64,000 bases of DNA, from positions 31,112-95,111 of the forward strand of contig JBAKBP010007967.1 of NCBI GenBank assembly GCA_037953745.1, given 5' to 3'. A program made the translations under genes and the position numbers. Source of the stretch: Lithodes maja (Eukaryota; Arthropoda; Malacostraca; Decapoda; Lithodidae). The notes beneath the pieces were generated by a model. That model searched no databases, was not told the origin of the DNA, and saw only the letters and a list, made by a program, of their open reading frames with translations. Of the stretch, positions 47,955 to 59,150 are shown one piece after another. The stretch's first letter is position 1, and every line of letters starts with the position of its first letter.

Positions 47955-49746
47955 TACGAACAAATCACAGGCGAGAAGATTTGGGAAAAGGCTCTCGGGA
48001 CACAAGGCAGTGCAGGACCCTCAGGGCTGGATGAAAACGGTTGGAGAACAATCCTGAGCAGCACACTTTTCGGAGTTGCAGCGACCGATTTACGCAGGGC
48101 GCTGGCAGATCTTGCCAAAAAAATGGCCACTCAAGATTGTCAACACTTAGAGGCCTTCACAGCTTGTTGTCTAATACCATTGGACAAGAATCCAGGGTAC
48201 AGGCCTGTAGGGGTGGGTGAAGTGTTGAGAAGAATCATCGGAAAATGCATAATGGAGGTGGTGAAGGACGATGTGCGGTCAGCGGCTGGAAATCTCCAAG
48301 TGTGTGCTGGCCACCAAGCAGGGGGAGAGGCAGCAATTCATGCAACAAGAGAAATGTGAAGCCGTGCTATTAGTGGATGCATCAAATGCCTTTAACACCA
48401 TCAACAGAAAGACAGCAATACACAACATCAAGGTAAAATGCTCCAGCTTAGCCACCTATGTAGAGAATACCTATAAACAGCCTGCGGACCTCTTCATAGT
48501 AAACAACCAAAACTCACGACGTGGAATGGCACTGAAATCAATGGAAGGAACCACGCAAGGTGACCCCGTAGCAATGGCGATGTACGCATTAAGTCTCTCG
48601 GTGTTGCAATCATTAACAAGATATGAGACGACACATGTTAAACAGGCGGCCTATGCAGATGATCTCACTGGAGCAGGGAAAGTCAACGATCTCAAGAGCT
48701 GGTGGGAGCAAGTATCGCAAGTGGGACCAGAAATAGGATACTTTCCAAATGCTAGTAAGTCTATACTGATAGTAAAACCAGAACATTACTTAAATACCGT
48801 AGAAGCTTTCAACGGTAGGGAAGTGGTCGTAACAAAGGACGGACAGCGTCATCTTGGGGCGGTGATTGGCACAGAAGAGTTCAAGAAGCAATACATGGAA
48901 GAGAAGGTCAGAGAGTGGGTAAAAGAAATAGAAATATTAGCCAAAATTGCAAAGACGGAACCACAGGCTGCATATTCGGCATTCACATATGGGGTCAAAC
49001 ACCGCTGGACCTACTTGATGCGTACTATTCCAAACGTGAGTCCACAACTTCAACCGCTAGAAGATGCCATCAGAAGCAAACTCATCCCAGCTTGGGTAAA
49101 GTCCCACACCCAAAATGCTACAGAGAGGGAGTTGCTCGCACTTCCTCCTAGGTTGGGAGGGCTTGGAATCATCAATCCTGTGAGGAGGGCGACAACGGAA
49201 TACCAGAACTCAGTAAATACAACAGAATCTCTCACTGAACGCATAGTAGCACAAGATTCTGACGGTGAAGTGGACCAGACGGACATCTACACCATCAGAA
49301 AGACCATCACGTCAGAGAGGCAAAACTCACAGAAAAATGACCTGGCACAATTGATGCGAAAACTTTCCCTGAGACTAACAAGAAAAGTACAAATAGCACA
49401 AGAAACGGGTGCTTCAAATTGGCTGACAACACTACCAATCAAGGCAAAGGACTTCAATCTCAACAAACAAGAATTTAATGATGCTATTGCACTGAGGTAT
49501 GATTGGCCAATTGAAGGACTGCCCGATCGATGCGTTTGTAGAACCAACAACGATGCAGACCACAGCATATGTAAGAAGGGAGGATTAATCAGCATCAGGC
49601 ACGATGAAGTAAGAGATGTAACGGCGAACATGCTCAGGGAGGGTGTGTCGAGATGTGGTGCGCGAACCATCACTCATTCCCTTGGATGGAGAGATCTTGC
49701 AGCACAGGACGGCCAACACATCCAACAAAGCACGAGTGGACGTTAG
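47955..49746 (+). pseudogene. Reverse transcriptase of the RT element, copy 1
   Basis: Motifs: LIPLDKNPGYRPVGVGEVLR near 48180, AVLLVDASNAFNTINRK (catalytic Asp), TTQGDPVAMAMYAL, catalytic QAAYADDLTGAG near 48655, then GYFPNASKS and HLGAVIGTEEF. Past the RT, LPPRLGGLGIINP and a Cys/His cluster CVCRTNNDADHSICKKGG followed by RHDEVRD. The RT is interrupted near 48350, where about 17 bp present in copy 2 are missing and the frame changes. Further frame changes lie before 47955 and at about 49650. Confidence 0.82.
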
Positions 49747-50177
49747 TGAAAGAATTTTTTTGGACAAGAGCACAGCGAGCGTTCTTTGACATAAGAATAT
49801 TTGACCCAATGGCCCATAGCTACAGCGAGCTGTCTCTGGATGCTGCACACAAGAGGAACGAACAAGAGAAGGTCAGGGCATATGGGGAAAGGATCTTAAA
49901 TATCGAACAAGGCAGCTTTACCCCACTAGTCTTCACCACATCTGGAGGGATGGGACCTAGGGCCCAGTGCTTCTATTCAAGGCTCACAGAGAAGAAGCAA
50001 CAGCCCAGGAGCCACATTGTAGCCTGGATGAGGTGCCGTCTATCTTTCTCATTGCTTAGATCAGCACTGCTATGCCTGCGGGGAACAAGACTGTCTGCAC
50101 CACAACCAGCGACGGTGGCAGAAGTGGACTACGAGGCAGCGGTGGCAGAGGGTCGCATAGGGAGGCGACTGGATTGA
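49653..50177 (+). pseudogene. C-terminal nuclease-like domain of the RT element
   Basis: Continues after the Cys/His cluster in another register: RAFFDIRIFDPMAHSYSE, then NEQEKVRAYGERILNIE and SFTPLVFTTSGGMG. An acidic residue in a D-x-R-x-F-x-P context after a zinc cluster, followed by conserved Glu and Lys, resembles PD-(D/E)XK-like restriction-type endonucleases found at the C-terminus of R2-group LINEs. That assignment is inference from layout. Ends LRGTRLS..., stop at about 50175. Confidence 0.6.
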
Positions 50178-50322
50178 AGTTGCATGGTGTAGCGTAGTAA
50201 TATAGTAGAATAGTAGGAATAGAGTAATATCTGATGTTTGTAAAATATAATGTATGTACAATATAAAAAAAAAAAACAAAAAACAAAAAGTAGTACTAGT
50301 ATTAGTAGTAGTAGTAGTAGTC

Positions 50323-51390
50323 CACAACCTAGTATCCACGAGTCAGAGGCTCGAGGGGGATTATATACCACCGAACCCCGTCATTTACGAACAAATCACA
50401 GGCGATGTGATTTGAAAAAAGGCTCTCAGGACACAAGGCAGTGCAGGCCCATTAGGGCTGGATGCAAATGGCTGGAGAACAATCCTGAGCAGCGCAGTCC
50501 TCGGACCTGCAGCAACAGATTTATATAGGGCTCTGGCAGCTCTTGCAAGAAAGATGGCCACCCAAAATTGTCAACATTTGGAGGCTTTCACAACTTGTCG
50601 CCTAATACCATTGGACAAGAATCCAGGGTGCAGACCAGTAGGAGTGGGCGAAGTGCTGAGAAGAATCATCGGAAAATGCATAATGGATGTGGTGAAGGAT
50701 GATGTGCGGTCAGTGGCCGGAAATCTCCAAGTGTGTGCCGGCCACCAAGCAGGGGGAGAGGCAGCAATGCATGCAATAAGAAAAATATATGAGCGAGTGG
50801 ACTGTGAAGCTGTGCTGCTAGTGGATGCAACAAATGCCTTTAACACCATTAACAGAAAGACAGCAATACATAACATCAAGGTAAAATGCCCCAGCTTTGC
50901 CACCTATGTAGAGAACCCCTATAAACAGCCTGCCGACCTCTTCGTAGTAAGCAACCAGAACACACAACGTGGATCAGCTCTGAAATCAATGGAAGAAACC
51001 ACACAAGGTGACCCCGTAGCAATGGCAATGTATGCACTAGGTCTCTCAGTGTTGCTACCTATGAGGTGACGCAAGTCAAGCAGGTGGCCTAAGCACTGGT
51101 GGGAGCAAGTACCAAGGGTAGGCCCAGAAATAGGGTACCATCCAAATGCCAGCAAATCAATACTGATAGTAAAACCAGAACATTATGAAAGTGCTATAGA
51201 AGCTTTCAGCAGTAGTGAAGTGGTCGTAACAAAGGACGGACAGCGTCACCTTGGGGCGGTGATCGGCACGGAAGAGTTCAAGAACCAATACATAGAGGAC
51301 AAGGTCAGGGAGTGGGTAAAAGAAATTGAAAAACTGGCCAATATTGCAAAGACGGAACCACAGGCTGCGTATTCGGCATTCACATATTAG
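50323..51390 (+). mobile_element. RT element copy 2, truncated and internally deleted
   Basis: Starts right after the tail of copy 1, at the point corresponding to about 47888 of copy 1 (CAACCTAGTAT). It covers the front RT motifs in one open frame (50554-51069: RPVGVGEVLRRIIGK, AVLLVDATNAFN, TTQGDPVAMAMYALG). A deletion at about 51066-51090 removes the YADD box; homology then continues (HLGAVIGTEEF region) to about 51390. It retains the ~17 bp that copy 1 lost near 48350. Confidence 0.85.
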
Positions 51391-51690
51391 TCCAGTCAAA
51401 TTGTAACTGAACCTGGCACAAATTGCAACATTAATGATTTCACCTGTATTGACTTGTGGAAACCCACAAATATAACATATCAAAAGTCCTCAATAATCCG
51501 GATAGTGGAAAGTCCTCAAAATAGCATAATCATGTTAATTAGTCCAATCAAAATGTAACTGGACCTGGAAATAATTGCAACATAAATTATTTCACCAGTA
51601 TTGGCACGGGAAACCCCCAAATACAACATATCAAAAGTCCTCATCAATCCGGATAAGGGAAAGTCCTCAACATTGCATATTGATGTTAAC
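51391..51690. repeat. Tandem duplication, ~147-bp unit
   Basis: Two diverged units at 51391-51537 and 51541-51690 share AAAATGTAACTG, AATTGCAACAT, ATTTCACC, AACATATCAAAAGTCCTCA, AATCCGGATA and GAAAGTCCTCAA. Confidence 0.85.
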
Positions 51691-52863
51691 TGCTATCGCC
51701 ATGAGCCGAAAATTGAAAACCAGCATAACTTTACAACCAAGTGTCCTAACATAATAAAAGTGGGGTCTATACCCATGTTTACATGGCCAAGGAATCCAAT
51801 GTACATACAATTAACCTCCCTCGGGTATTACATAATATGGATTATGCAAATCACCAGCAGCAAATGCCCCTCAAAATAGAACATTTTGTAACCTTGCAAC
51901 CAACACACAACCTCACACAACACAACACTAGACACACAGGCACACAGACAAGAAAATGCCCCCAGACTCCCACGGGTATCCTAGTAAAGTCGTGCAGGTC
52001 CACAGGACTCGCACCAGCAGACTTTACTTAAAGGATCGCAAAAAGCCTCCCCTCCGGTCTAGCCCCTGCTCACCTGCCACAAGAACACACTAGCAAGCAT
52101 GAAACCACCAAATATGAGACAACAAAAAAAGCTTCCTAGGTCTCATTAACAATTACATCTCTGCATAAGGCCCAAAATCCTATCTAATTATCTGAGAGCT
52201 CGTCGTTAATACAATAATAGATATAAGGTCTATCAAGGGGATGGGATAATTAAATAGATTGGTGAAGTAGTGGAAAGAAGGTATACAAAGTAAGAGAGAA
52301 AGTTTCTAAGTGGGGTTGAGAGGGATAGATATCAAGGGGGTCCGAAGGGTACGACAGTGAAGTGAGCTCTGAGGAGAATAGCTCCTCTGGACCCCTCCAG
52401 GATCCCACACAAAGGCACGGTGGTCAGCCAATCACAGGCCGCTACGTCACCCGGCAGCAGGCCTGCAGAAGGCGCCAGGAACCACCAGCCAATCAAAACC
52501 GAGAGAAAAGACCACGCGGGCGAGCAACTCCTCCGGGCGGGAGGAGGGAGGAGGAGGAAAAGCAACACTCACCTCCCCCACCCTGCTCGCTCGCTCTCTC
52601 TCTCTCCTTCACTACAATGCATCTTATGTATTATAAAGAAACAATCAACTATCGAGAATAAAATATACTAAGATGTGTTGGTTAAGAATAAGGGCAGCTT
52701 CAAGCTGTGAAACAACATAAGAATATCCCAGACATTAGTTACATTGTCGTAGGCTATATACTAAGGAAAAGCTGGCCAGCCGGCTGCCGCCAGCCGGTTT
52801 CTAAACAGCTGGGCAGCCGACACTCGCGCATGCCCGCACGTGGCTACTATGCAGGAGCGTCAC
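51691..52863. other. Unassigned sequence with a GC-rich patch
   Basis: No gene recognised. 52370-52600 is GC-rich with short open frames lacking motifs, followed by a CT-rich run. No element termini seen. Confidence 0.4.
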
Positions 52864-54645
52864 ACTCGTCCTACATGATGTGGGTACCACTACTAGAAAA
52901 AACACTCACAGACTCGTCCTACATGATGTGGGTACCACTACTAGAAAAAACACTCACAGACTCGTCCTACATGATGTGGGTACCACTACTAGAAAAAACA
53001 CTCACAGACTCGTCCTACATGATGTGGGTACCACTACTAGAAAAAACACTCACAGACTCGTCCTACATGATGTGGGTACCACTACTAGAAAAAACACTCA
53101 CAGACTCGTCCTACATGATGTGGGTACCACTACTAGAAAAAACACTCACAGACTCGTCCTACATGATGTGGGTACCACTACTAGAAAAAACACTCACAGA
53201 CTCGTCCTACATGATGTGGGTATCACTACTAGAAAAAACACTCACAGACTCGTCCTTCATGATGTGGGTACCACTACTAGAAAAAACACTCACAGACTCG
53301 TCCTTCATGATGTGGGTACCACAACTAGAAAAAACACTCAGAGACTCGTCCTACATGATGTGGGTACCACTACTAGAAAAAACACTCACAGACTCGTCCT
53401 ACATGATGTGGGTACCACTACTAGAAAAAACACTCACAGAAAACACTCACAGACTCGTCCTACATGATGTGGGTACCACTACTAGAAAAAACACTCACAG
53501 ACTCGTCCTACATGATGTGGGTACCACTACTAGAAAAAACACTCACAGACTCGTCCTACATGATGTGGGTACCACTACTAGAAAAAACACTCACAGACTC
53601 GTCCTACATGAAGTGGGTACCACTACTAGAAAAAGCACTCACAGACTCGTCCTACATGATGTGGGTACCACTACTAGAAAAAACACTCACAGACTCGTCC
53701 TACATGATGTGGGTACCACTACTAGAAAAAACACTCACAGACTCGTCCTACATGAAGTGGGTACCACTACTAGAAAAAACACTCACAGACTTGTCCTACA
53801 TGATGTGGGTACCACTACTAGAAAAAACACTCACAGACTCGTCCTACATGATGTGGGTACCACTACTAGAAAAAACACTCACAGACTCGTCCTACATGAT
53901 GTGGGTACCACTACTAGAAAAAACAGTCACAGACTCGTCCTACATGATGTGGGTACCACTACTAGAAAAAACACTCACAGACTCGTCCTACATGATGTGG
54001 GTACCACTACTAGAAAAAACAGTCACAGACTCGTCCTACATGATGTGGGTACCACTACTAGAAAAAACACTCACAGACTCGTCCTACATGATGTGGGTAC
54101 CACTACTAGAAAAAACACTCACAGACTCGTCCTACATGATGTGGGTACCACTACTAGAAAAAACACTCACAGACTCGTCCTACATGATGTGGGTACCACT
54201 ACTAGAAAAAACACTCACAGACTCGTCCTACATGATGTGGGTACCACTACTAGAAAAAACACTCACAGACTCGTCCTACATGATGTGGGTACCACTACTA
54301 GAAAAAACACTCACAGACTCGTCCTACATGATGTGGGTACCACTACTAGAAAAAACACTCACAGACTCGTCCTACATGATGTGGGTACCACTACTAGAAA
54401 AAACACTCACAGACTCGTCCTACATGATGTGGGTACCACTACTAGAAAAAACACTCACAGACTCGTCCTACATGATGTGGGTACCACTACTAGAAAAAAC
54501 ACTCACAGACTCGTCCTACATGATGTGGGTACCACTACTAGAAAAAACACTCACAGACTCGTCCTACATGATGTGGGTACCACTACTAGAAAAAACACTC
54601 ACAGACTCGTCCTACATGATGTGGGTACCATTACTAGAAAAAACT
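52864..54645. repeat. 48-bp minisatellite, about 37 units
   Basis: Unit ACTCGTCCTACATGATGTGG continued by GTACCACTACTAGAAAAAAC and ACTCACAG. Nearly all units are identical; variants include ATGAAG for ATGATG, CCTTCATG for CCTACATG, and GTCACAG for CTCACAG. One unit near 53430 has a 14-bp partial duplication, and the array ends in a variant unit (CCATTACT). Because 48 is divisible by three, two plus-strand frames stay open (16-residue repeats such as SSYMMWVPLLEKTLTD). Open frames are a consequence of the period and are not evidence of a gene. Confidence 0.97.
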
Positions 54646-55265
54646 AGCAAAAAATAATAAAATAAAAGATTAAACTTGATCTTAGCATTGCGGTTCTTAT
54701 GCGTCTGCCGTTTCTGCACGCTTCGCCTCACTCGTCGAAGCGCTCATTCGCCTGTATTACTCCCGGGCCCACTTGCTTCGGACGTGTGTTGGGGCGCTCC
54801 AGCCCAGCGTTCATTCTTCACCTCCCCTCGGCTATAGTGAGTCTTTTGCTCACATGTACTATTGTGGACATAGTCCTGCTACACCTGCCTGAGAGGGATC
54901 CGCGAATTGTGTTGGTAACATTGGTACCCCGTCCCCCACTCCATCCCCACTGTACCACCCTCTCTCAGCCAAGCCCTCCCTTCCCCCTCTACCTCTCTTG
55001 TTCTTGTTCACGTCTCCGTTCTTTATTTCTCTCTCTCTCTCATCGACTCATTGTATTTTTATGTATGTTTTCCAAATATTCTTCCTAAAATTATATATCA
55101 TATCGTTACATACTTCATATATATTGGATATTTGTCATTGTATACAAACCTAACAGCATATAAAGTTTGATAATCCATTCGAATATGGAAGTTTATTAAC
55201 AATATATGTTATTTAAGTCAAATACAACTGAGACTTTAATTTACTTTTGCATTATCATATTTCAA
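54646..55265. other. Unassigned spacer
   Basis: Begins AATAATAAAATAAAAG. No gene recognised; one CT-rich stretch near 55030. Confidence 0.4.
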
Positions 55266-55269
55266 TTCA

Positions 55270-55462
55270 GTTATAATTATCTAAGCCCATATATCCCACT
55301 GTTTGGAGTAAGCATGTATTTCACTGTCAAAGTGTATAATTATCTAAGCCCATATATCCCACTGTTTGGAGTGAGCATGTATTTCACTGTCAAAGTGTAT
55401 AATTATCTAAGCCCATATATCCCACTGTTTGGAGTAAGCATGTATTTCACTGTCAAAGTGTA
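55270..55462. repeat. Three 63-bp tandem units
   Basis: Three near-identical copies beginning ATAATTATCTAAGCCCATAT and containing CACTGTTTGGAGTAAGCATG. The period keeps a frame open; not considered coding. Confidence 0.92.
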
Positions 55463-55717
55463 GGCTTTATATTAATGAATGAAGTAATTGACACACACAT
55501 AAAATGGGTTCCCATATTGAATTAATTGAATATTAAAATGTATAACTATATGGTTACGTGTGTATTCTCAATACTCATATTTCGTAACTAGTCAACTCAG
55601 ATACACGGCCACAAACATTAATGTTACATTACACAAACTTGCATGTTATTTTCTTACTTGAGGATATTTGGCGTCTTTCAACTGCCTCAGCGAACACGGC
55701 TCCCTCCGAGATTAATT

Positions 55718-55866
55718 TAACCCTTTCCGTATCTGGGTTGTGTTTTGTTTTATTACAGCTATATTTACACAATGTTGTGCAGATAAGGAAGGATCTGTGG
55801 TATTTAGAAGAATTAATTGAGCTAGTATGAAGCCTTTTAATTGTTACATGTCCTTCCTTAATTGAA
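55718..55866. mobile_element. TTAA-3-related relic
   Basis: TTAA at 55718-55721 is followed by CCCTTTCCGTATC, and the core GTGCAGATAAGGAAGGATCTG is shared with other TTAA-3 copies. The right end was not identified. Confidence 0.45.
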
Positions 55867-56223
55867 TACAAACTTATATATTTAGCTATTCTCCATTCAC
55901 TCGAACCATACATCTGGCTCCTAGTTGGTGTTTGTATCGACGCTCATTATTTCCCATCTTATCAATACCGTAGCTCACTGGCCCAGAAGAGTCGCAGAAC
56001 TGGTAATTTCTGTATTATCTTTTATTAGTCTATATTCATTCATTATACTGGACACGCTTTAATAATGTTAATGATTACTTAACAATCTACAGTGATATCC
56101 CAATCTTAAGAGTCATGATATATTACATTAATATACATTTATCACATATATAGCATACAGTATACACAAGCGAAATAAAGAAATGATAAACCCAAAAAGT
56201 ACGGTAAGCAAGAGATGAATACT

Positions 56224-56331
56224 GACTGACTTGGCCCACGTCTTAGAGCCAATCACAGGCCCTGCTTCACTTATTGACTGACTTGGCCCACGTGGCTTAG
56301 AGCCAATCACAGGCCCTGCTTCACTTATTAT
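56224..56331. repeat. Two ~51-bp tandem units
   Basis: GACTGACTTGGCCCACGT and GAGCCAATCACAGGCCCTGC occur twice, starting at 56224 and 56275; the second has a 2-bp insertion (GTGGCTTAG). Confidence 0.92.
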
Positions 56332-56384
56332 TCACAATAATAATAAGATAGGCAGGGATGGCATTTCATATCTTGCTTGTGTTT

Positions 56385-57153
56385 ACGGTATTATATCTGC
56401 GGTATTTATGTGTTTACGGTATTATATCTGCGGTATTTATGTGTTTACGGTATTATATCTGCGTTATTTATGTGTTTACGGTATTATATCTGCGTTATTT
56501 ATGTGTTTACGGTATTATATCTGCGGTATTTATGTGTTTACGGTATTATATCTGCGGTATTTATGTGTTTACGGTATTATATCTGCGTTATTTATGTGTT
56601 TACGGTATTATATCTGCGGTATTTATGTGTTTACGGTATAATATCTGCGTTATTTATGTGTTTACGGTATTATATCTGCGGTATTTATGTGTTTATGGTA
56701 TTATATCTGCGGTATTTATGTGTTTACGGTATTATATCTGCGTTATTTATGTGTTTACGGTATTATATCTGCGGTATTTATGTGTTTACGGTATTATATC
56801 TGCGTTATTTATGTGTTTACGGTATTATATCTGCGGTATTTATGTGTTTACGGTATTATATCTGCGGTATTTATGTGTTTACGGTATTATATCTGCGGTA
56901 TTTATGTGTTTACGGTATTATATCTGCGGTATTTATGTGTTTACGGTATTATATCTGCGTTATTTATGTGTTTACGGTATTATATCTGCGGTATTTATGT
57001 GTTTACGGTATTATATCTGCGGTATTTATGTGTTTACGGTATTATATCTGCGGTATTTATGTGTTTACGGTATTATATCTGCGGTATTTATGTGTTTACG
57101 GTATTATATCTGCGGTATTTATGTGTTTACGGTATTATATCTGCGGTATTTAT
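56385..57153. repeat. 31-bp minisatellite, about 25 units
   Basis: Unit GTTTACGGTATTATATCTGC followed by GGTATTTATGT. The main variation is one base, CTGCGG against CTGCGT, distributed irregularly along the array. 31 is not a multiple of three, so all three frames cycle through one 31-residue repeat and remain open; not considered coding. Confidence 0.97.
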
Positions 57154-58107
57154 GTGTGTTCTGTAAGTTATTTGCTCCTAAGGTTGGGATATCACTCTAG
57201 ATTATCACATTATTTGAATTAATTAAACTTATCTTTATTATTCTATATTTGTTCATTAAACTAGATAAGTAATGGTAATTATAATTATAATGCTAATGTG
57301 ATAAGTTATATCCAAACCTTAAGAGCTATAAAATATCACATAGAACACATAATATATAACGTAGATATCATACAGTAAACACAAGCAAGGGAAGAAACGC
57401 CGTCACTGCCTATTTAAATGTGTAAATGTGTGGTAGAGGTATTAACTGTTCACTACAGAGCTAAAATGTTTCGAGTTTGAATATTGCCTCCGACAAGAGA
57501 AGGATATTCTTTGGTTTTCCTTGCAACACCATTTACCCCTTGAGATTCATGACGCATTTTGACAGTTTATTGTGGCCCTTTTTCGACGATGTTATACAGC
57601 GTAAGAAGAACCTTTGGGATGTAGGATAAACTATAATTTATTAACAGTGATTAAATTATAGAAATATTTCTATATATATATATTAATCACGATTGAAGTA
57701 GCTTAAATGATGCAGGACAAGCTATCAAATGTATTATTATGATAGTTACAGGCACAACTACTTATAATAAATTGACAAGTAGAATCTGTGTAATCTTTAT
57801 ATGCCTTCATTTACTACCATTTCACACACATTTGTTTTCACTCACGCCATCACCTCCATTAGTTATAATGGTGACACAAGGTTACGTAACATAGTTTCGG
57901 TTGTAACTGTTCATACATTACTTCCAATTATGTGTTTTAATGAAGTGCATATCCGTAATTTGTTAACAAATAACCTATAACTCAAATAAACAATATCTAC
58001 ACTGCATCATATTATTATAATAATCAATTTCGAAACAAAGTGGCTGGGGAACTTAGTATATGGTGAAACCACAACAAACACTTCGGCTTACTGTAGGACT
58101 CTCTAAA
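57154..58107. other. AT-rich spacer with a possible TTAA-3 relic
   Basis: No gene. At 57535 CCCCTTGAGATTCATGACG and then CGACGATGTTATACAGCGTA resemble the left half of TTAA-3; the right half was not found. Confidence 0.4.
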
Positions 58108-58894
58108 ACGTGTTTTTTCTTTTCTCTTAAGTACCGTAAATAAAGCCCAGAGCGAATAAGTGATTTTTTGTTTTTCTCTTAAGTACCGTAAATAAAGCCC
58201 AGAGCGAAGAAGTTATTTTTTGTTTTTCTCTTAAGTACCGTAAATAAAGCCCAGAGCGAAGAAGTTATTTTTTGTTTTTCTCTTAAGTACCGTAAATAAA
58301 GCCCAGAGCGAAGAAGTGATTTTTTGTTTTTCTCTTAAGTACCGTAAATAAAGCCCAGAGCGAAGAAGTGATTTTTTGTTTTTCTCTTAAGTACTGTAAA
58401 TAAAGCCCAGAGCGAAGAAGTAATTTTTTGTTTTTCTCTTAAGTACCGTAAATAAAGCCCAGAGTGAAGAAGTGATTTTTTTGTTTTTCTCTTAAGTACC
58501 GTAAATAAAGCCCAGAGTGAAGAAGTGATTTTTTATTTTTCTCTTAAGTATCGTAAATAAAGCCCAGAGCGAAGAAGTTATTTTTTTCTTCTCTTAAGTA
58601 CCGTAAATAAAGCCCAGAGCGAAGAAGTGATTTTTTGTTTTTCTCTTAAGTACCGTAAATAAAGCCCAGAGCGAAGAAGTGATTTTTTGTTTTTCTCTTA
58701 AGTACCGTAAATAAAGCCCAGAGCGAAGAAGTGATTTTTTGTTTTTCTCTTAAGTAACGTAAATAAAGCCCAGAGCGAAGAAGTGATTTTTTGTTTTTCT
58801 CTTAAGTACCGTAAATAAAGCCCAGAGCGAAGAAGTGATTTTTTGTTTTTCTCTTAAGTACCGTAAATAAAGCCCAGAGCGAAGAAGTGATTTT
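58108..58894. repeat. 52-bp minisatellite, about 15 units (left part)
   Basis: Unit GAAGTGATTTTTTGTTTTTC, TCTTAAGTACCGTAAATAAA, GCCCAGAGCGAA. Differences are few (ACCG/ACTG, GTGA/GTTA, T-run length). LINE A copy 2 is inserted at 58894; two further units lie beyond it at 62802-62882. Confidence 0.96.
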
Positions 58895-59150
58895 GATGTG
58901 GGGAGATTGTAGGCACCAATCGATCAGGGCTAGACCCAGGTGAGGTTATAGGCATGTGATAAAGAGTCGCTGGAACTCCTGTTTCATTTGCTTGGCCTCT
59001 CTTACTGATTTTCTTTGTGCCTCATTTACACTGAGAGCAATCCAGCTAGCTCTCACAAACACCTCCTCCTCCTATCCACTTCACTATACTAAACATGCAC
59101 ACCACACTTCATTCCTCCACACCAAAATTAAAAAAAAAAAAAAAAAAAAA

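Larger units (their letters stand above)
46828..50322 (+). mobile_element. RT element with Cys-rich N-terminus and nuclease-like C-terminus, copy 1
   Basis: One element whose coding parts lie in four successive registers: Cys-rich N-terminus, linker, RT, and C-terminal zinc/nuclease-like domain. It ends with an A-rich stretch (about 50265-50289) and a (TAG)n-like tail at 50290-50322. No LTRs or inverted repeats were seen, which suggests a non-LTR element. Frameshifts make this copy defective. Confidence 0.75.

Noticed and set aside
52864..54645. CRISPR-like regular array
   Set aside because: Units are contiguous with no unique spacers and there are no cas genes; the sequence is clearly eukaryotic.
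52707..54647. 646-codon open frame of 16-residue repeats
   Set aside because: It is produced by the 48-bp period of a minisatellite; another register is open too, and an indel of 14 bp shifts register midway. No start context, domain or non-repeat coding part.
56358..57222. Several overlapping ~280-codon frames rich in Tyr, Val and Leu that look membrane-like
   Set aside because: They are the same 31-bp minisatellite read in different registers; hydrophobicity follows from the repeated TATTTATGTG and TATTATATC words.
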